Assembly (NCBI GenBank): GCA_016286835.1
Contig: JAEEUD010000143.1
Coordinates: forward strand, 1 to 5,316
Direction: 5' to 3'
Length of the DNA stretch: 5,316 bases
Source of the DNA: Pyramidobacter sp.
Lineage (GTDB): Bacteria > Synergistota > Synergistia > Synergistales > Dethiosulfovibrionaceae
The translations under genes and the position numbers were made by a program. The notes beneath the pieces were generated by a model that made no database searches, had not been told where the DNA came from, and saw nothing but the letters and a program-made list of their open reading frames with translations. This document shows, piece by piece, positions 1-5,059 of the stretch (position 1 is the stretch's first letter; each line of letters opens with the position of its first letter).

Positions 1-827
1 ATGACTGAGTGCATCGACCGGCTGTCACGGTAGCCCATGCAGCGTACGGCGGTGTGCGGCAGTCCGACGGTGCCGAAGCAGACGAGCACCCAGAACGAGA
101 GGATGAACGGCTTGGCGACGAAATTGCCGGGGCCGAACGGCGACAGCAGCGCCGGATCGGCTTTGGCGATCGTGTCCATCACGGCTTTCATGCCGCCGCC
201 GGCGTTGGCGACGCCCCAGATCATGGCCGCGGTGCCGAGCACCATGACGATGCCCTGGAGCGCGTCGGTGAGCGCCACGGCGCGGAAGCCGCCGACGGTG
301 GTGTAGAGCACGACAGTGCCGGCAAAGATGCTCAGTCCCCAAAAGTACGGCAGACCCGTGATCGTCTCGAACAGCCGCGCGCCGCCGATGAACTGCGCCG
401 TCATTGCCGAGACGAAAAACAGCAGCAACGACACCGATGCGGCGATCACGACGAGCTTGCTGCGATAGCGTTCGCGCAGGAAGTCGTTGACGGTGATCGC
501 GCTGATGCGGCGGGCGACGATGGCGAACTTCTTGCCCAACACGCCCAGCGTGAGCCACGCCGTGGGCACCTGGATCACAGCCAGCAGCACCCAGCCGAGG
601 CCCGTCTTATAAGCCACGCCGGGACCGCCGATGAAGCTGGAAGCCGATGTGTACGTCGCCACCAGCGTCATCGCCAGGACGAAGCCTCCCATGGTCCGGC
701 TGCCGATGAAATATTCGCTGAGGAAGTTGCCGCTTCTGGCGGCTTTCCGGCCGCACCACGCCGCGAGCAGATAGACGCCGGCAAGGTATGCCAGCACGGG
801 AATGAGCAGGGCCCAGTTAAGCGTCAT
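1..827 (-). CDS. panF: Sodium/pantothenate symporter PanF, 3' end beyond the window
   Basis: Inner-membrane transporter of the sodium:solute symporter (SSF) family that takes up pantothenate, the coenzyme A precursor, with Na+. The first 275 residues are present; the family is about 480 long, so roughly the last 200 lie off the left edge. Seen: an EYFIGSRTMGG segment at residues 38-48, YTSASSFIGGPG at 59-70, the SSF signature region around GGFRAVALTDALQG (179-192) and GLPHTAVR at 256-262. All line up closely with my recollection of E. coli PanF, and several hydrophobic helices are evident. The start is ATG at 827, preceded by AAGGAGG (843-837) with a 9-nt gap. An in-frame ATG at 836 touches that site directly and is less likely. 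The start overlaps the last 11 nt of yhdT, so the two are translationally coupled. Pantothenate as substrate rests on family similarity and the YhdT partner. Confidence 0.93.
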   Translation of the reverse strand, partial: MTLNWALLIPVLAYLAGVYLLAAWCGRKAARSGNFLSEYFIGSRTMGGFVLAMTLVATYTSASSFIGGPGVAYKTGLGWVLLAVIQVPTAWLTLGVLGKKFAIVARRISAITVNDFLRERYRSKLVVIAASVSLLLFFVSAMTAQFIGGARLFETITGLPYFWGLSIFAGTVVLYTTVGGFRAVALTDALQGIVMVLGTAAMIWGVANAGGGMKAVMDTIAKADPALLSPFGPGNFVAKPFILSFWVLVCFGTVGLPHTAVRCMGYRDSRSMHSV

Positions 828-1098
828 TTTGGGCATCCTCCTTCTCATGCGGATCGAGCGGCATGTTTTTGAACAAAAACGTCACCATCAGCGCGGCGAG
901 CACGCAGAACAGCGCCGGGCCGACGACGGAGCTGTAAAAGAACCACTCCGGCAGGCCACAGACGAAGCGGTACTGCGACGGGTCGCCGGAGCCCAGCCCA
1001 TAGGCGAACGCGTACCACCAGACGAAAAACAAAACGGCCAAGACGACGGAGCAGAGCGCTTCGAAGTTGGCCTGACGGAAACGACGATCGATTTTCAT
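817..1098 (-). CDS. yhdT: YhdT family (DUF997) small membrane protein
   Basis: Small integral membrane protein of 93 residues, close to the roughly 80 of E. coli YhdT. Seen: two hydrophobic helices at about residues 14-35 and 53-76, an N-terminal RRFRQANFEA stretch, a central LPEWFF before the second helix, and a charged C-terminus (PLDPHEKEDAQNDA). The RFxQAxxEA start, the P-x-WF before helix 2 and the xxPL after it match the YhdT pattern as I recall it. The gene sits directly before panF and overlaps it by 11 nt, the arrangement also known in enterobacteria, so it is presumed to act with the symporter; its biochemical role is not established. The ATG at 1098 has AGGAGG (1112-1107) with an 8-nt gap, an excellent ribosome binding site. 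It is the first gene after a long structured leader. Confidence 0.88.
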   Translation of the reverse strand: MKIDRRFRQANFEALCSVVLAVLFFVWWYAFAYGLGSGDPSQYRFVCGLPEWFFYSSVVGPALFCVLAALMVTFLFKNMPLDPHEKEDAQNDA

Positions 1099-1335
1099 GC
1101 GCGAGACCTCCTGAAGAATGCGCGCCGATGCAAAACGCCAGGCGCGGACTTTCGCCGCGTGAATGGAAAAAGCGTCTCTCTCCCGCAGGTCCCGCGCCGG
1201 CGGTGGGAGTATTCTCTCTGAAAAGACGCTCGTCTGTCGCTTTCGCCCACGGCGGACGCGAAAGCGGAACTTCCGCGGCGCGGCCCAAAAATCCCGCGCC
1301 GAAAGACTTGGGGCGTATGATCGTTCAAACGCAAC
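1099..1335 (-). promoter_or_regulatory. Long structured 5' leader of yhdT-panF
   Basis: No gene is supported in this stretch. If the TATAAT at 1347-1342 is the -10 box, transcripts begin near 1335 and carry a leader of about 235 nt. Read leftward, it holds in order: an 8-bp GC hairpin (arms 1301-1294 and 1283-1276, 10-nt loop); a 5-bp hairpin (1276-1264) followed by TTT; a 12-nt self-complementary element (1235-1224); a long hairpin with 7-bp outer arms (1230-1224 and 1177-1171) ending in T5; and a 5-bp hairpin (1159-1143). The ribosome binding site then follows at 1112-1107. I could not match it to a known riboswitch consensus (TPP, FMN, cobalamin, SAM and glycine were considered). A cis-regulatory role is inferred from length, stem density and position before a vitamin transporter. 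Confidence 0.45.
1167..1230 (-). terminator. Candidate attenuator (intrinsic terminator) within the yhdT-panF leader
   Basis: On the leftward strand AGCGTCT (1230-1224) pairs with AGACGCT (1177-1171), and five T residues (1171-1167) follow at once. Inside, CTCCC/GGGAG arms (1209-1205 and 1184-1180) and a small CCGC/GCGG stem (1203-1192) extend the fold. The 5' arm can instead pair with AGAC immediately upstream, forming a 12-nt self-complementary element (1235-1224), so two exclusive folds exist. The structure ends 68 nt before the yhdT start. It is imperfect and large for a terminator, so the attenuator reading is tentative. Confidence 0.35.
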
Positions 1336-1341
1336 AGATAC

Positions 1342-1370
1342 ATTATACCTTATCTGCTCGTAAAAATAAA
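1342..1370 (-). promoter_or_regulatory. Probable promoter for yhdT-panF
   Basis: A perfect TATAAT lies at 1347-1342 on the leftward strand. At a 17-nt gap the -35 position reads TTTATT (1370-1365), matching only three of six consensus bases, so the promoter would be moderate or activator-assisted. It is the only good -10 box between the secreted-protein gene and yhdT. The -35 overlaps the tail of a terminator. Confidence 0.45.
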
Positions 1371-1386
1371 CGCCGCCTCGGCGTTT
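1362..1386 (-). terminator. Intrinsic terminator, second of two after the secreted-protein gene
   Basis: An 8-bp perfect stem, AAACGCCG paired with CGGCGTTT (1368-1375 and 1379-1386), has a 3-nt loop. Leftward it is followed by a T-rich tract (TTTATTTTT). Rightward it also runs into TTTTT (1384-1388), so it could act in both directions. It separates the secreted-protein gene from the yhdT-panF unit. Confidence 0.6.
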
Positions 1387-1400
1387 TTGGACAAAATTAC

Positions 1401-1419
1401 AAAAAAATGCCGCCCCGGC
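1401..1419 (-). terminator. Weak intrinsic terminator, first of two after the secreted-protein gene
   Basis: Leftward, a short GCCG-GGG-CGGC stem (1419-1409) is followed by A and then seven T residues (1407-1401). The stem has only 4 bp but is all G-C, and the T tract is excellent. It lies 90 nt after the stop codon of the secreted-protein gene, just before a second, better hairpin. Confidence 0.45.
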
Positions 1420-1508
1420 GAAACGAATCGCGCGAGGACGGCACTGTGGTGCGATTAAGATAATGAACTTCCTGTACCTTTATGAGGAAGAGCAGCGCGA
1501 TGCTGCCG

Positions 1509-1973
1509 TTAAAAGCTGAACGACCTTGTGACGTTTTTGATCACGCTGTCGAAGAACTTCTGCGAAGATTTTGGATAAACGAACATCATGGCATAGAACG
1601 TGCCGTCCTTCAGCCAGTCGCGGCGGTAGACGATTTCCCCTTTGCTGTTCAGCCACGAGAGCACGAACCAGCCTTCTTTGGCGTTGACTCGGCGATAGGC
1701 GATCCTGTGTCCCTGCGCGGCGAAATCGGCCGCCTCCTTCACAGTGTGATCGAGCGCGTTGAAGCTGCCCCAGACGGAGAACTCGCCGGGGACTTGAGTG
1801 CAAACGAAACTCCGGCCGTCGCCGTTTTCGCTCTCCGGCTGCCAGTCAAATCCTCCGGGAACGTCGACCGAGTAGCCGAAGCGTGAGTTTTCATAGCGTT
1901 CCGCAAACGCTGTTCCGCACAGCGCACATGAGATCATGAAAAGAGCGCAAATCGAGCAGAGAATCTTTTTCAA
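1509..1973 (-). CDS. Secreted protein of unknown function (PESENGDGR-type domain)
   Basis: The product is 154 residues from a TTG start. Residues 1-24 form a clear Sec signal peptide (Lys-Lys then a hydrophobic core, ending TAFA), with cleavage expected after A24 to give a mature chain of about 130 residues. Two Cys in the core (16 and 19) do not sit in a proper lipobox, so a lipoprotein is less likely. The mature part starts with RYENSRFGYSVDVPGGF and has PESENGDGR at 46-54, SVWGS at 66-70 and aromatic-rich strands (GWFVLSW, YRRDW, FYAMMFVYP). This pattern reminds me of uncharacterised periplasmic proteins from many Gram-negative bacteria, but I cannot name a family. No transmembrane segment follows the signal. 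It lies downstream of the aminotransferase but beyond its terminator, and I see no clear promoter of its own. A longer version from GTG at 1982 is possible but less likely. Confidence 0.8.
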   Translation of the reverse strand: MKKILCSICALFMISCALCGTAFAERYENSRFGYSVDVPGGFDWQPESENGDGRSFVCTQVPGEFSVWGSFNALDHTVKEAADFAAQGHRIAYRRVNAKEGWFVLSWLNSKGEIVYRRDWLKDGTFYAMMFVYPKSSQKFFDSVIKNVTRSFSF

Positions 1974-1976
1974 TCT

Positions 1977-1988
1977 GATCACCGCCTT
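1977..1988 (-). promoter_or_regulatory. Ribosome binding site that selects a TTG start
   Basis: Leftward this reads AAGGCGGTGATC, which matches the extended anti-16S complement AGGAGGTGATC with one mismatch. The gap from GGCGG to the TTG at 1973-1971 is 8 nt, which is ideal. The GTG at 1982-1980 lies inside this site and so cannot use it. Starting at TTG also gives a typical MKKI signal peptide. Confidence 0.65.
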
Positions 1989-2022
1989 TAATTGAGCAGA
2001 GATTGGGTTTTAAGCAGTTTGC

Positions 2023-2050
2023 AAAAAAGGAGGGGAAACAATTCCCCTCC
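2023..2050 (-). terminator. Strong intrinsic terminator of the aminotransferase gene
   Basis: A 9-bp perfect stem (GGAGGGGAA, 2050-2042, with TTCCCCTCC, 2037-2029), a 4-nt loop and six T residues (2028-2023) are read leftward. It begins 20 nt after the aminotransferase stop codon, and so separates that gene from the secreted-protein gene. Confidence 0.9.
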
Positions 2051-2069
2051 GAAAGTGACAGCGGCGAAA

Positions 2070-3299
2070 TTACGCCTTGATCGGACCGGTTTCAGCGCGA
2101 AGCTCGACGATGGCGGCAGCGATGCGCTTGATGCCCTCCTCGATCGTGGCCGGATCGCAGTAGGTGTAGTTGAGACGCGCGTTGTGGATGCAGGCGTCCT
2201 TCTCCACCTCGAACGCAGAGCCCTGGATGAACGCTACTTTCTTGTCAAGGGCGCGGCGCATCAGCACGTCGGTGTTGACGCCGGGCACGTTGATCCAGTA
2301 GAAGAATCCGCCCTGCGGCTTGACCCAGGTGACGCCCAGCGGCGACAGGTGACGCTTCATGCTCTCTTCCATGCAGTCGCGGCGCACGCGGTAGTTGGCG
2401 ATGATGTTGGGAAGGTGCTTTTTCAGATAGCCCTTGGAGCAGTACTCGGCGACCAACGCCTGATCGACCGAGCTGGAGCACAGGTCGGTGCTCTGCTTGA
2501 ACACGTTCATCTGGCGAATGATGTCGGGGTTGCCCACCACCCAGCCGGTGCGCGTGCCGGGCGCGAGGATCTTGGAGAACGAGCCGGCGTACAGCGTGTT
2601 GCCCGCCTTGTCGAACGAGAAGATCGAAGGCAGATGCTCGCCCTCATAGCGCACGTAACCGTAGGGATCGTCCTCGAAAATGCCGACGTTGTACTTCTCG
2701 GCGATCTCGGCCAGCTTCTTGCGGCGCTCGACGGACATCGTCATGCCGCCGGGGTTCTGGAAGTTGACGATGGTATAGATGAACTTGACCTTTTTGCCCT
2801 CAGCGCGCAGCGACTCGATCAGACCGGGGATCTCATCGGTAAGGATGCCGTCGGCATCGCAGTGCACGCCGCGGCACACGCCGCCGTGGTTGGTGAACAC
2901 GTTGATGGCGGCCATGTAGGAAGGATCCTCGGTGATAACGATGTCGCCGGGATCGAGCATCGCCCAGGCGAACAGGTCAAGAGCCTGCTGCGAGCCGGTG
3001 GTGAGCATGATCTCGCTGATGTCCACCTTGCGTCCCAGACGCTCGGCCATGAAATCGGCCAGGCATTCGCGCAGCAGCGGATTGCCGTCGGTGGTGCCGT
3101 ACTGCAGCAGCTCGCTGCCCTTGTCCTTGAGCAGGTGAGCGCCCTCATAGAACTCGTCGACAGGGAACACTTCCGGCGCGGGCATGCCGCCTGCGAACGA
3201 GATCATACCGGGCTTCTTGATGACGGCGAGGATCTCGCGCACCGGCGAAGGACGCGAGTGAGTCGCGGCGTGGCTGAAATTGCTGTTCCAATTGCTCAT
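2070..3299 (-). CDS. PLP-dependent class I/II aminotransferase, LysN (2-aminoadipate)-like
   Basis: Cytoplasmic fold-type I aminotransferase of 409 residues, a full-length match for the family. Seen: ISFAGGMPAPEVFP near the N-terminus (33-46); substrate-side Y67 in LQYGTTDG; PLP-phosphate loop TTGSQQALDL (100-109); N182 in QNPGG; D210 and Y213 in EDDPYG (pyridine-N and O3' contacts); Schiff-base lysine K243 in GSFSKILAPGTR, with R250; and the carboxylate-binding arginine R375 in ARLNYTY. All catalytic residues expected of the fold are present. Layout and wording resemble Thermus LysN and related aromatic/aminoadipate aminotransferases, but the amino donor cannot be fixed from sequence. The usual QNPTG motif reads QNPGG here. 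The ATG start has AGGAGG (3315-3310) with a 10-nt gap. The gene is single, divergent from argH, and ends in its own terminator. Confidence 0.92.
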   Translation of the reverse strand: MSNWNSNFSHAATHSRPSPVREILAVIKKPGMISFAGGMPAPEVFPVDEFYEGAHLLKDKGSELLQYGTTDGNPLLRECLADFMAERLGRKVDISEIMLTTGSQQALDLFAWAMLDPGDIVITEDPSYMAAINVFTNHGGVCRGVHCDADGILTDEIPGLIESLRAEGKKVKFIYTIVNFQNPGGMTMSVERRKKLAEIAEKYNVGIFEDDPYGYVRYEGEHLPSIFSFDKAGNTLYAGSFSKILAPGTRTGWVVGNPDIIRQMNVFKQSTDLCSSSVDQALVAEYCSKGYLKKHLPNIIANYRVRRDCMEESMKRHLSPLGVTWVKPQGGFFYWINVPGVNTDVLMRRALDKKVAFIQGSAFEVEKDACIHNARLNYTYCDPATIEEGIKRIAAAIVELRAETGPIKA

Positions 3300-3388
3300 T
3301 TTTAAAACGCCTCCTGAAAAACAGTGTATGATTTGTGCGTGAGGCCGAAAACAACGTCTCGAAACCTTTTGCTCAAATTATTCCCGTA

Positions 3389-3418
3389 ATTATACTCAAT
3401 GTTGGGGGAAAAATGCAA
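3389..3418 (-). promoter_or_regulatory. Probable promoter of the aminotransferase gene
   Basis: TATAAT is at 3394-3389 on the leftward strand. TTGCAT (3418-3413, three of six matches) lies upstream with an 18-nt gap, giving a leader of about 80 nt. A short inverted repeat, AATTA-N6-TAATT (3376-3391), overlaps the -10 and the start point. It may be an operator or simply AT-rich promoter sequence. Confidence 0.55.
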
Positions 3419-3444
3419 GGCTCATCTCAGGAAAAACACGACGC

Positions 3445-3472
3445 TTGACACGTTTATTTCATCGCTTATAAT
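3445..3472 (+). promoter_or_regulatory. Consensus sigma-70 promoter of argH
   Basis: TTGACA (3445-3450) and TATAAT (3467-3472) are both perfect and separated by 16 nt. Transcription should begin near 3479. This leaves about 55 nt before the ATG at 3536 and makes the in-frame ATG at 3488 an unlikely start. Confidence 0.85.
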
Positions 3473-3489
3473 CAACGAACGTTTATTAT
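3450..3489 (+). repeat. Operator-like half-site repeats over the argH promoter
   Basis: The 9-mer ACGTTTATT occurs twice in direct orientation (3450-3458, between -35 and -10, and 3479-3487, at the predicted start of transcription). A third, inverted and imperfect copy (AATCAACG, 3471-3478) abuts the second. Together the last two make a 22-bp palindrome (3468-3489) with 9 of 11 positions paired. Placement across the -10 and the start point is typical of repressor operators. It does not resemble the TGAAT-N4-ATTCA core of the ArgR box, so the regulator is unknown. Confidence 0.45.
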
Positions 3490-3535
3490 GTTGCGCCGGC
3501 CGAAGCGGGCGGCGATCCGGGAGGAGTTTTTGACA

Positions 3536-4918
3536 ATGCAGCAAGGCATGTGGAAGGGCCGTTTTCAGCAGGACATGAACGCCAAGGTTTTGGCGTATTC
3601 GCAGTCGCTCGACCTCGACTGGCGGCTGCTGCCGTGGGACGTGCAGGGCAGCAAGGCGCACGCGAAGGGACTGGCGAAGATCGGCGTGCTCACGACTGAC
3701 GAGGCGGAGAAGCTCTGCGCCGGTCTCGATCAGATCGTCGAGGAGTACAAAAGCGGCGCGCTCAAGGGCAAAGAAGCGCTCGAAGACGTGCACATGAACG
3801 TGGAAGCTCGACTCACGGAGATCGTCGGTCCGCTCGGCGGCAAGCTGCATACGGGAAGGAGCCGCAACGACCAGGTGGCGACGACGATGCGCCTGTATCT
3901 GCGCGACGTTCTGAAGGATCTTGAAAAAGGTCTGCTCGACCTGATCGACGCGCTGCTGGACAGAGCGGAAGCGCACAAGAACGCCGTCGTGCCCGGCTAC
4001 ACGCATTTGCAGCAGGCGCAGCCCGTCTCGATGGGGCATTACTGGATGGCGCACGTGCAGGCGTTTCTGAAAGACCTGCGCCGCCTGCGTTTTGCCGCCG
4101 AATCGCTCGACGAGTGCCCGCTCGGATCGGGCGCGCTGGCGGGCTCCACTCTGCCGCTTGATCGTGCCTTCACGGCCGCCGAACTGGGCTTTTCGCGTCC
4201 CACGGAAAACAGCATGGAAAGCGTCGCCTCGCGCGATCACTTCCTCGACATCCTTTATTTCTGCTCGCTGTTCGGCGTGCACTGCAGCCGTCTCAGCGAG
4301 GACCTGATCGTCTACTTCACGAGCGAATTCGGCTGGCTCAAGCTGCCTGACGCCTTCTGCACGGGTTCGAGCATCATGCCGCAGAAGAAGAACCCCGACG
4401 TGCTCGAGCTCACGCGCGGCCGCGCCGGCGGGCTGATCGGACACCTTGTCGATCTGCTCGTGACGATGAAGGGCATCCCCATGACTTACGACCGCGATCT
4501 TCAGGAGGACAAGCGCGGCCTGTTCGCCGCCATCGACTCGGTGGAACTGATCCTGCTCGTGCTGCCCGACCTGATCCGCAACGTCGAAGTGGACGAGGCA
4601 AAGGCTACGAAGGGCTTTGCCGACGGTCTGGCGCTGGCAACGGACATCGCCGAGATGCTTGTGCGCAAGGGCCTGCCTTTCCGCGAGGCGCACCGCCGCG
4701 TCGGCGCGCTCGTTGCCGTCTGCGTGGAGAAAAACGTGCCGCTCAACGCGATCGACGCTGCTACGCAGAACGAATTCCTGCCCGAGCTGGCCGGCACGGA
4801 TCTCTCGAAGGAACTGACCGCCCGCGCCGCCGTCGAGCGCCGGACCACGTTCGGCGGCACGGCGTTCAGCGAGGTGGAACGTCAGATCGCCGTCGTCAAA
4901 GCGCAGCTGGGTAAATAA
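3536..4918 (+). CDS. argH: Argininosuccinate lyase
   Basis: Cytoplasmic enzyme that splits argininosuccinate into arginine and fumarate, the last step of arginine synthesis; it is a homotetramer in the aspartase/fumarase superfamily. At 460 residues it matches the usual length (about 457 in E. coli). Seen: N-terminal MWKGRF; HTGRSRNDQV (105-114); PGYTHLQQAQP (153-163) with catalytic H157; and the superfamily signature GSSIMPQKKNPD (277-288), carrying the catalytic serine and K284/N286. MTYDRDLQEDK (316-326) is also typical. The start at 3536 is chosen because GGGAGGAG (3519-3526) precedes it by 9 nt. The in-frame ATG at 3488 sits about 9 nt after the predicted transcription start without a ribosome site. 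argG is not adjacent, so argH is its own unit here, flanked by a consensus promoter and a strong terminator. Confidence 0.97.
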   Translation: MQQGMWKGRFQQDMNAKVLAYSQSLDLDWRLLPWDVQGSKAHAKGLAKIGVLTTDEAEKLCAGLDQIVEEYKSGALKGKEALEDVHMNVEARLTEIVGPLGGKLHTGRSRNDQVATTMRLYLRDVLKDLEKGLLDLIDALLDRAEAHKNAVVPGYTHLQQAQPVSMGHYWMAHVQAFLKDLRRLRFAAESLDECPLGSGALAGSTLPLDRAFTAAELGFSRPTENSMESVASRDHFLDILYFCSLFGVHCSRLSEDLIVYFTSEFGWLKLPDAFCTGSSIMPQKKNPDVLELTRGRAGGLIGHLVDLLVTMKGIPMTYDRDLQEDKRGLFAAIDSVELILLVLPDLIRNVEVDEAKATKGFADGLALATDIAEMLVRKGLPFREAHRRVGALVAVCVEKNVPLNAIDAATQNEFLPELAGTDLSKELTARAAVERRTTFGGTAFSEVERQIAVVKAQLGK

Positions 4919-4945
4919 TCGGCAAGCACGAAACTGAATACAGTG

Positions 4946-4987
4946 AACGGCTCTTCTTCGACTGAAAACGGAGAAGAGCCGTTTTTT
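4946..4987 (+). terminator. Intrinsic terminator of argH
   Basis: A 12-bp perfect stem (AACGGCTCTTCT at 4946-4957 with AGAAGAGCCGTT at 4972-4983), a 14-nt loop and a T6 run (4982-4987) lie 27 nt after the argH stop codon. There is no T tract on the other strand, so it works rightward only. The T6 run is also the loop of a small AGCCG/CGGCT hairpin (4977-4992), probably incidental. Confidence 0.93.
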
Positions 4988-5022
4988 CGGCTAAGACGTT
5001 TGTTGTTTTTCAAGATCACTTT

Positions 5023-5038
5023 CTTTGTGTCTTTGTGT
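5023..5038. repeat. Tandem CTTTGTGT x2, possible dispersed intergenic repeat
   Basis: Two exact tandem copies of CTTTGTGT lie between the convergent ends of argH and the sirtuin gene. They resemble the ACACAAAG-type short repeats that I recall near gene ends in many environmental bacteria. With only two units here, membership in such a family is a guess. Confidence 0.35.
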
Positions 5039-5059
5039 TGAGTTTTTGAACTTTGCTCT

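Noticed and set aside
9..872. Open frame of 287 codons on the + strand across panF
   Set aside because: It is antisense to the clear PanF coding frame, with a charged low-complexity translation and no start signals.
1099..1340. A known riboswitch class in the leader
   Set aside because: I compared it by eye with TPP, FMN, cobalamin, SAM and glycine consensus strings and found no match. It is kept only as an unassigned structured leader.
1095..1343. Open frame of 82 codons in the yhdT leader (leftward), a possible leader peptide
   Set aside because: Its ATG lies at the -10 box, upstream of the expected transcript start. There is no ribosome binding site, and the Arg-rich translation looks like chance.
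1992..3305. Open frame of 437 codons on the + strand, antisense to the aminotransferase
   Set aside because: It exactly mirrors a well-supported gene. Its translation is rich in Ala, His, Asp, Arg and Val with no recognisable domain and no ribosome site. This is a codon-bias shadow in GC-rich DNA.
3376..3391. AATTA-N6-TAATT inverted repeat at the aminotransferase start point as a definite operator
   Set aside because: The arms are only 5 bp and AT-only, in an AT-rich promoter. This is too likely by chance to list alone.
3488..3535. Extended argH start at the ATG at 3488 (16 extra residues)
   Set aside because: This ATG is about 9 nt after the predicted transcription start with no ribosome site. 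The ATG at 3536 has GGGAGGAG at good spacing and gives the normal N-terminus.
3422..4693. Open frame of 423 codons on the - strand, antisense to argH
   Set aside because: argH is certain on the other strand, and this translation is His/Arg/Gln-rich with no domain. It is a shadow.
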